Below, piece after piece: positions 60,484 through 64,000 of a DNA stretch of 64,000 nucleotides. Below the pieces are notes generated by a model, which worked only from the letters and a program-made list of their open reading frames with translations, had not been told where the DNA came from and ran no database searches. The translations under genes were made by a program, and so were the position numbers. The first letter of the stretch is position 1. Each line of letters begins with the position of its first letter. Source of the DNA: CAVZVW01 sp963778845 (GTDB taxonomy: Bacteria; Actinomycetota; Actinomycetes; Actinomycetales; Kineosporiaceae). The stretch spans positions 62,001 to 126,000 of the forward strand of contig CAVZVW010000004.1 in NCBI GenBank assembly GCA_963778845.1. The letters are read 5' to 3'.

Positions 60484-61368
60484 TCAGCGGGCAGCGGCGC
60501 GGGCAGCGGCGCGGGCCTTGGCCTTCGCCTCTGCCTTGGCCCTCGCCTCTGCCTTGGCCCTCACCTCTGCCTTGGCCCTCGCCTCCGCCTTCGCATCCGC
60601 CCCGGCCCTCGCGGCTGCAGCCGTGGCACGCCACTTCGCCTTCGCGTCGGTCACACCGTGCGAGCCGGCGATGTCGGCCTGCACCGAGCGGGTGGCGCCG
60701 TGGCGGGTCGCCGAGAACCAGGCGGGCATCGCACCCGGGCCGTAGCGGTGGTCGCGCCCTCGGTCGGAGCGGTCGCCGCCACCGTCGCGACCCGCGTTCG
60801 AGCCGTCCCCCTCGCCGTGCCCCCGGCGCGTCGACGCGTCGTGAGAAGCGCACCCGTCGTGGTCCGTACCCGGGGGCCGGGACTGGCCGGATGCTGTGGG
60901 CGACGGCTTCGAGGTCGGCGAACCGGACTCGGCGCCTGGCGGGGTCGGGGTCGGCGTCGGCGTCGGCGTCGGCGCGGTCGTGCCGGACCCGGGGGGCGCT
61001 GGGGTGGTCCCGCCCGGTTGCGTCGCGCCCCCGGTTGGTTCGCTCGGAGCTCCCGTCGGCGCGGGACGTGGCTGCACCACGGGAATGACCACGGGCTTGT
61101 CCGGACGAGTCTGTCGGCCGGGGCTGCTTCTGGTCGTGGACGTGGCGGTCGGCTTGGGTGGGGGCGGCAGGGCGCGCACGGCGGCACCGCGCGGGGCTGC
61201 CACCCCGGACTGGCCAGGAATCAGGTGGCTGAGGTCCAAGGCGTTGCTGCCCGCCCAGGCGAGCGTGAGTACCGCTCCCCCGCAGAGGGCAGCCGAGAGC
61301 ACCGTCGGCAAGGCGACACCCGCTGGCCGCCCAGGGGGGGCCGGCGTGTGCTCGGGCCGGTTGCTCAT
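60484..61368 (-). CDS. Membrane-anchored low-complexity protein with Lys-Ala-Glu repeats
   Basis: A 294-aa protein with a single N-terminal helix (VLSAALCGGAVLTLAWAG). Next is a Pro/Thr/Ser-rich stalk including PTPTPTPTPTPPG, a Gly/Asp/Arg-rich stretch, and a C-terminal run of AEARAKAE-like units (about 220-290) encoded by near-identical 18-nt repeats at about 60508-60600. It is predicted to be extracellular after the anchor, with a long charged helix at the end. I recognise no family. The repeats could vary in number between strains. GC-rich repeats also raise the risk of assembly error. Confidence 0.65.
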   Translation of the reverse strand: MSNRPEHTPAPPGRPAGVALPTVLSAALCGGAVLTLAWAGSNALDLSHLIPGQSGVAAPRGAAVRALPPPPKPTATSTTRSSPGRQTRPDKPVVIPVVQPRPAPTGAPSEPTGGATQPGGTTPAPPGSGTTAPTPTPTPTPTPPGAESGSPTSKPSPTASGQSRPPGTDHDGCASHDASTRRGHGEGDGSNAGRDGGGDRSDRGRDHRYGPGAMPAWFSATRHGATRSVQADIAGSHGVTDAKAKWRATAAAARAGADAKAEARAKAEVRAKAEARAKAEAKAKARAAARAAAR

Positions 61369-61587
61369 CGCATCCTCGGGAGTGGCAGGCTCTCGGCCGT
61401 ACGAAGCGCGTCGCGGTCGCGATGCAGCCTCTTGGGTCTTGTGCGGTATCGGCAGATCGCTGTCTGGACTTGACTCCGCCTCGTGGGGCCGGAGGGGTGA
61501 ACCCGATGGGGATCACCACTACGAGCGTAGGTGGATGGCACTGCCATCGCCCTCGTCAACGGGTGAATCCCTCCTAAAGGAGTAACT

Positions 61588-62517
61588 GTGCGATCACCAA
61601 GCGTAGCCGAGACGACGCTCCGGGGACATCGGGCCAAAGTCGCTGCTGCGATGGCTGCCGTCTACGTGATCTGGGGCTCCACCTACCTGGCGATCCGCGT
61701 CGTCGTGACGGCCGGCCTTCCGCCGATGGCGACGATGGGGGTGCGCTTCATCACCAGCGGCACGATCCTCATGACGCTGCTCGCGCTTCGTCTCGGACGC
61801 AAGCACCTGCGGATGACCCGCGAGCAGCTTGTCGGCTGCGCTGTCGTCGGTGCGATGCTGCTCCTGGTCGGCAACGGCTTCGTGGCGGTCGCCGAGACGT
61901 CGGTCGCCAGCGGGCTGGCCGCGCTACTCGTGTCGAGCACCCCCCTCTGGCTCGCGCTGCTCCGGCCGCTCTTCGGTGAACGCACCCGGCCGCTCACGAT
62001 CGCCGGGACGCTCGTCGGGCTGGGCGGCGTCGCCATCCTCGCCCGACCAGGCGGCGCCGGCTCGGTGACCGGCGTCCTTCTGATCGGCATCGCGACTCTG
62101 TCGTGGTCCACCGGCTCACTGCTGTCGGGGCGACTGCGACTGCCCGATGACCCGTTCGTGTCCGCGGCGACGCAGATGCTCTTCGCGGGGGGCCTGCTGC
62201 TCCTCACCGGAGTGCTGCGCGGCGAGCTGCACGGCGTCGACCTCGCCTCGGTTCCTGTCAAGGGGTGGCTTGCCCTGGTGTACCTCACGACATTCGGGTC
62301 CCTCGTGGCGTACACGTCCTACTACTGGCTGCTCCGCAACGCACCGATACAGCTGGTCTCCACCTACGCCTACGTCAACCCCGTGGTCGCCGTGATCCTG
62401 GGCTGGCTGATCCTCGCGGAGCAGGTCACCGCGGCGGTCGCGGTCGGCGGAGCGGTCGCCGTCCTGGGAGTGGTGCTCGTGATCACGTCGGAGCGCCGCC
62501 CGGCCGCCTCGCACTGA
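61588..62517 (+). CDS. EamA/DMT-family transporter (YedA-like)
   Basis: A 309-aa transporter from the GTG at 61588, with AAAGGAG 6 nt upstream. Ten helices in two repeats are seen: AAVYVIWGSTYLAIRVVVTA, GLAALLVSSTPLWLALLRPL and VSTYAYVNPVVAVILGWLIL, the last a conserved EamA motif. It probably exports amino acids or related metabolites. The end overlaps the convergent aminotransferase gene by 35 bp. Confidence 0.93.
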   Translation: MRSPSVAETTLRGHRAKVAAAMAAVYVIWGSTYLAIRVVVTAGLPPMATMGVRFITSGTILMTLLALRLGRKHLRMTREQLVGCAVVGAMLLLVGNGFVAVAETSVASGLAALLVSSTPLWLALLRPLFGERTRPLTIAGTLVGLGGVAILARPGGAGSVTGVLLIGIATLSWSTGSLLSGRLRLPDDPFVSAATQMLFAGGLLLLTGVLRGELHGVDLASVPVKGWLALVYLTTFGSLVAYTSYYWLLRNAPIQLVSTYAYVNPVVAVILGWLILAEQVTAAVAVGGAVAVLGVVLVITSERRPAASH

Positions 62518-63640
62518 CACCTCGGCGCTCGTGGTCGAGCTCGCGGTCGCCCCGCGACCCGAAGGCGAAGCAGGTCCGCAGCAGCGTGTCATTGGCCTCA
62601 GGCTCAGCGATCGTGCACCTCGCGCCTTCGCCGGCGAAGGCCCGGACCGCCAACCCCGCGGACGTGCACGCCGCGACGAAGTCCGCGGTGCGCACCCCTA
62701 GGGGCAGCCACACGAAGTTGCCCTGGGCATCGGGCACTTCGTAGCCGGCGGCGTAGAGGCCCGCGACCACCCGCTCACGTTCAGCGACCAGCGTGGTGAC
62801 GCGGTTGTCGAGCGCCACCTGCGCATCGAGCGACGCCAGGGCAGCCTCCTGCGCGATGGTCGAGACCCCGAACGGGATGGCGGTCTTGCGCAGCGCCTCC
62901 GCAACGGGCTCGTGGGCGACGGCGTATCCCACGCGCAGACCGGCCAGCCCATAGGCCTTCGAGAAGGTCCGCAGGACGACGACGTTCGGCCGCTCGCGAT
63001 AGACCTCGACACCGTCGGGTGCCTCCGGGTCGCGCACGAACTCGCGGTAGGCCTCGTCGATGACGACGAGGACGTCGCGAGGAACGTCGTCCAGGAAGCT
63101 CCTCAGCTCGTCGGAATGCACCGTCGGGCCCGTGGGGTTGTTGGGCGAGCAGACGAGCACGAGACGAGTCCGCGACGTGACGGCCCTGGCCATCGCGACC
63201 AGGTCGTGCCGTGCATCGCCGTCGAGGGGGACCCTGACGCCGGTGGCACCGCACACCCCCACGCAGATCGGGAACGCCTCGAACGACCGCCAGGCGTGCA
63301 CGACCTCGTCACCGTCACCGGCCACTGCCTGCACCACCTGCGCCAGCACACCGACGCTGCCCGTCCCGGGAACGACGTGGTCGGGCGGGACCTCGAGGCG
63401 CCGGGCGATGGCCGCGACGAGACGGGCCGCCCTCAGGTCGGGGTAGCGGTTCATCGACGCCGCCGCCTCGACCGCCACCGCGAGCACACCGGGCAGGGGA
63501 GGGTAGGGGTTCTCGTTCGCCGAGATCTTGTGCGCGGACTCGGGACCTGACGGCAGCGGCCGGCCGCCCGGGACGTACCCGGGCACCGTGGCCAGCAAGG
63601 GCCTCAGGCGTGGCCCGGACCCTGGGGGCGGGCTGCTCAC
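62483..63640 (-). CDS. hisC: Histidinol-phosphate-type aminotransferase
   Basis: A 385-aa class II aminotransferase from the GTG at 63640. PLP-fold features are SANENPYPPLPGV, VVPGTGSVGVLAQVVQAV, LVCSPNNPTGPTVHSDELRS, VVIDEAYREF and the Schiff-base lysine in LRTFSKAYGLAGLRVGYA. It transfers amino groups between histidinol phosphate or aromatic amino acids and 2-oxoglutarate. Genes of this type are commonly found near bkd operons in actinobacteria and may serve as aromatic aminotransferases (pat), so hisC is a family name rather than a proven pathway role. Confidence 0.92.
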   Translation of the reverse strand: MSSPPPGSGPRLRPLLATVPGYVPGGRPLPSGPESAHKISANENPYPPLPGVLAVAVEAAASMNRYPDLRAARLVAAIARRLEVPPDHVVPGTGSVGVLAQVVQAVAGDGDEVVHAWRSFEAFPICVGVCGATGVRVPLDGDARHDLVAMARAVTSRTRLVLVCSPNNPTGPTVHSDELRSFLDDVPRDVLVVIDEAYREFVRDPEAPDGVEVYRERPNVVVLRTFSKAYGLAGLRVGYAVAHEPVAEALRKTAIPFGVSTIAQEAALASLDAQVALDNRVTTLVAERERVVAGLYAAGYEVPDAQGNFVWLPLGVRTADFVAACTSAGLAVRAFAGEGARCTIAEPEANDTLLRTCFAFGSRGDRELDHERRGVSARRPGGAPT

Positions 63641-63908
63641 AGGCTCACACTAGGCCAGCGGGCCCCCGGCGGCGCCCCCTGCCACGCCAGGTCGGACGTG
63701 CCTCGTGGTGCCCCGCCGCCCAGCCCTCGCCCCGCCGTCCGGCCCGCGCCCCGGCGCCCGGCACCACTCCCCCGGCCCCCCGGCCAGCGGCACGCACCAG
63801 CCCATGAGGTGCCGAGTCCAGGGACCGCACACACGGGGGTGCCCGTTTGCACGCGCTTTGCTCTGCACGCGCATGCGCAACACTGGACGGCCTGGCCGAT
63901 GGCTGCTG
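63641..63908. promoter_or_regulatory. Intergenic region with palindrome
   Basis: No gene is supported in these 268 bp. GCGCATGCGC (63869-63878) is a perfect palindrome flanked by GCACGCG words (TTTGCACGCGC at 63846 and TGCACGCGC at 63864). It may hold promoters for the leftward aminotransferase gene and a rightward gene at the window edge. Confidence 0.4.
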
Positions 63909-64000
63909 ATGCCACCTCGACGCGACGCGGCGCGAGAGACGCAGGACGCGCTGCAGCAGCTTCGGCGCGAGCGTGGACGTGAGCGTGTCCCGATCTGGGG
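63909..64000 (+). CDS. Possible gene start running off the window
   Basis: The ATG at 63909 opens MPPRRDAARETQDALQQLRR and stays open to the edge (30 codons). The charged helical start and the absence of stops are consistent with a coding region, but other frames are also open briefly and no clear ribosome site is seen. No family can be named. Confidence 0.3.
   Translation, partial: MPPRRDAARETQDALQQLRRERGRERVPIW

Noticed and set aside
60500..60600. CRISPR-like or iteron repeats
   Set aside because: The 18-nt periodicity follows the codons of a Lys-Ala-Glu repeat inside an open frame.

Overview
The window reads as chromosomal DNA of a high-GC actinomycete. GTG starts, GGAGG-type ribosome sites and four-base GTGA/ATGA gene overlaps are frequent, and it carries a mycofactocin locus, a CGNR-type regulator and an actinobacterial branched-chain keto-acid dehydrogenase operon. 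The genus cannot be fixed from the sequence. Calls rest on reading motifs and gene order; no database search was run.

Bases 1-11800 are a mobile and decayed region. It holds a truncated multicopy-type hypothetical gene (1-1098, minus) and a visibly lower-GC two-gene operon made of an unknown 513-aa protein and a NUDIX protein. An ISL3-like scrap follows, then an NYN-domain gene with an intrinsic terminator in its leader. Next come a 46-nt 3' fragment of a tRNA-Gly(CCC) gene with a frameshifted integrase beside it, and two IS256-family copies in inverted orientation (6842-8473 and 9945-11577). The IS copies enclose an MNT-HEPN toxin-antitoxin pair. The second copy has a one-base frameshift in its transposase, has a perfect 9-bp target duplication, and sits inside a second integrase-like remnant.

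Bases 11873-30519 form a mycofactocin and alcohol-oxidation locus. On the plus strand are an iron-type alcohol dehydrogenase and a sensor kinase/response regulator pair, coupled by overlapping stops and starts. On the minus strand is a run of NDMA-dependent methanol dehydrogenase, a MoxR-type AAA ATPase with a histidine-rich tail, a VWA protein and an MftM-like methyltransferase. Divergent from it is mftA-mftB-mftC, followed by two FadH/Old-Yellow-Enzyme-like flavoproteins, ETF alpha, a FixC-like flavoprotein, a FixX-like ferredoxin and ETF beta. A short broken mftE follows. mftD and mftF are not in the window. The likely logic is that nicotinoprotein alcohol dehydrogenases pass electrons to mycofactocin, and the flavoprotein/ETF/FixCX genes pass them on towards the quinone pool.

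Bases 30600-45700 are a mixed stretch of single genes: DMT transporters, a CGNR regulator, a hydrolase, acetyltransferases, a methyltransferase, a DUF3048 lipoprotein, a DUF2993 protein, an acyl-CoA dehydrogenase, a PQQ-type sugar dehydrogenase and a GGDEF-EAL protein. Broken genes are unusually frequent here: SnoaL-like, VanZ-like, a membrane-protein relic, and the acyl-CoA dehydrogenase with one frameshift. Just after it lies an S9 peptidase with several frameshifts.

Bases 45800-64000 carry a CopC and CopD-CtaG pair (copper handling and oxidase assembly), a nitrilase-family amidase, a large EAL/HD-like/GAF/GGDEF protein, a MarR regulator coupled to a DHA2 drug exporter, and the bkd operon (E1 alpha, E1 beta, E2). 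A repeat-rich membrane-anchored protein, another DMT transporter, a histidinol-phosphate-type aminotransferase and a possible gene start at the right edge complete it.
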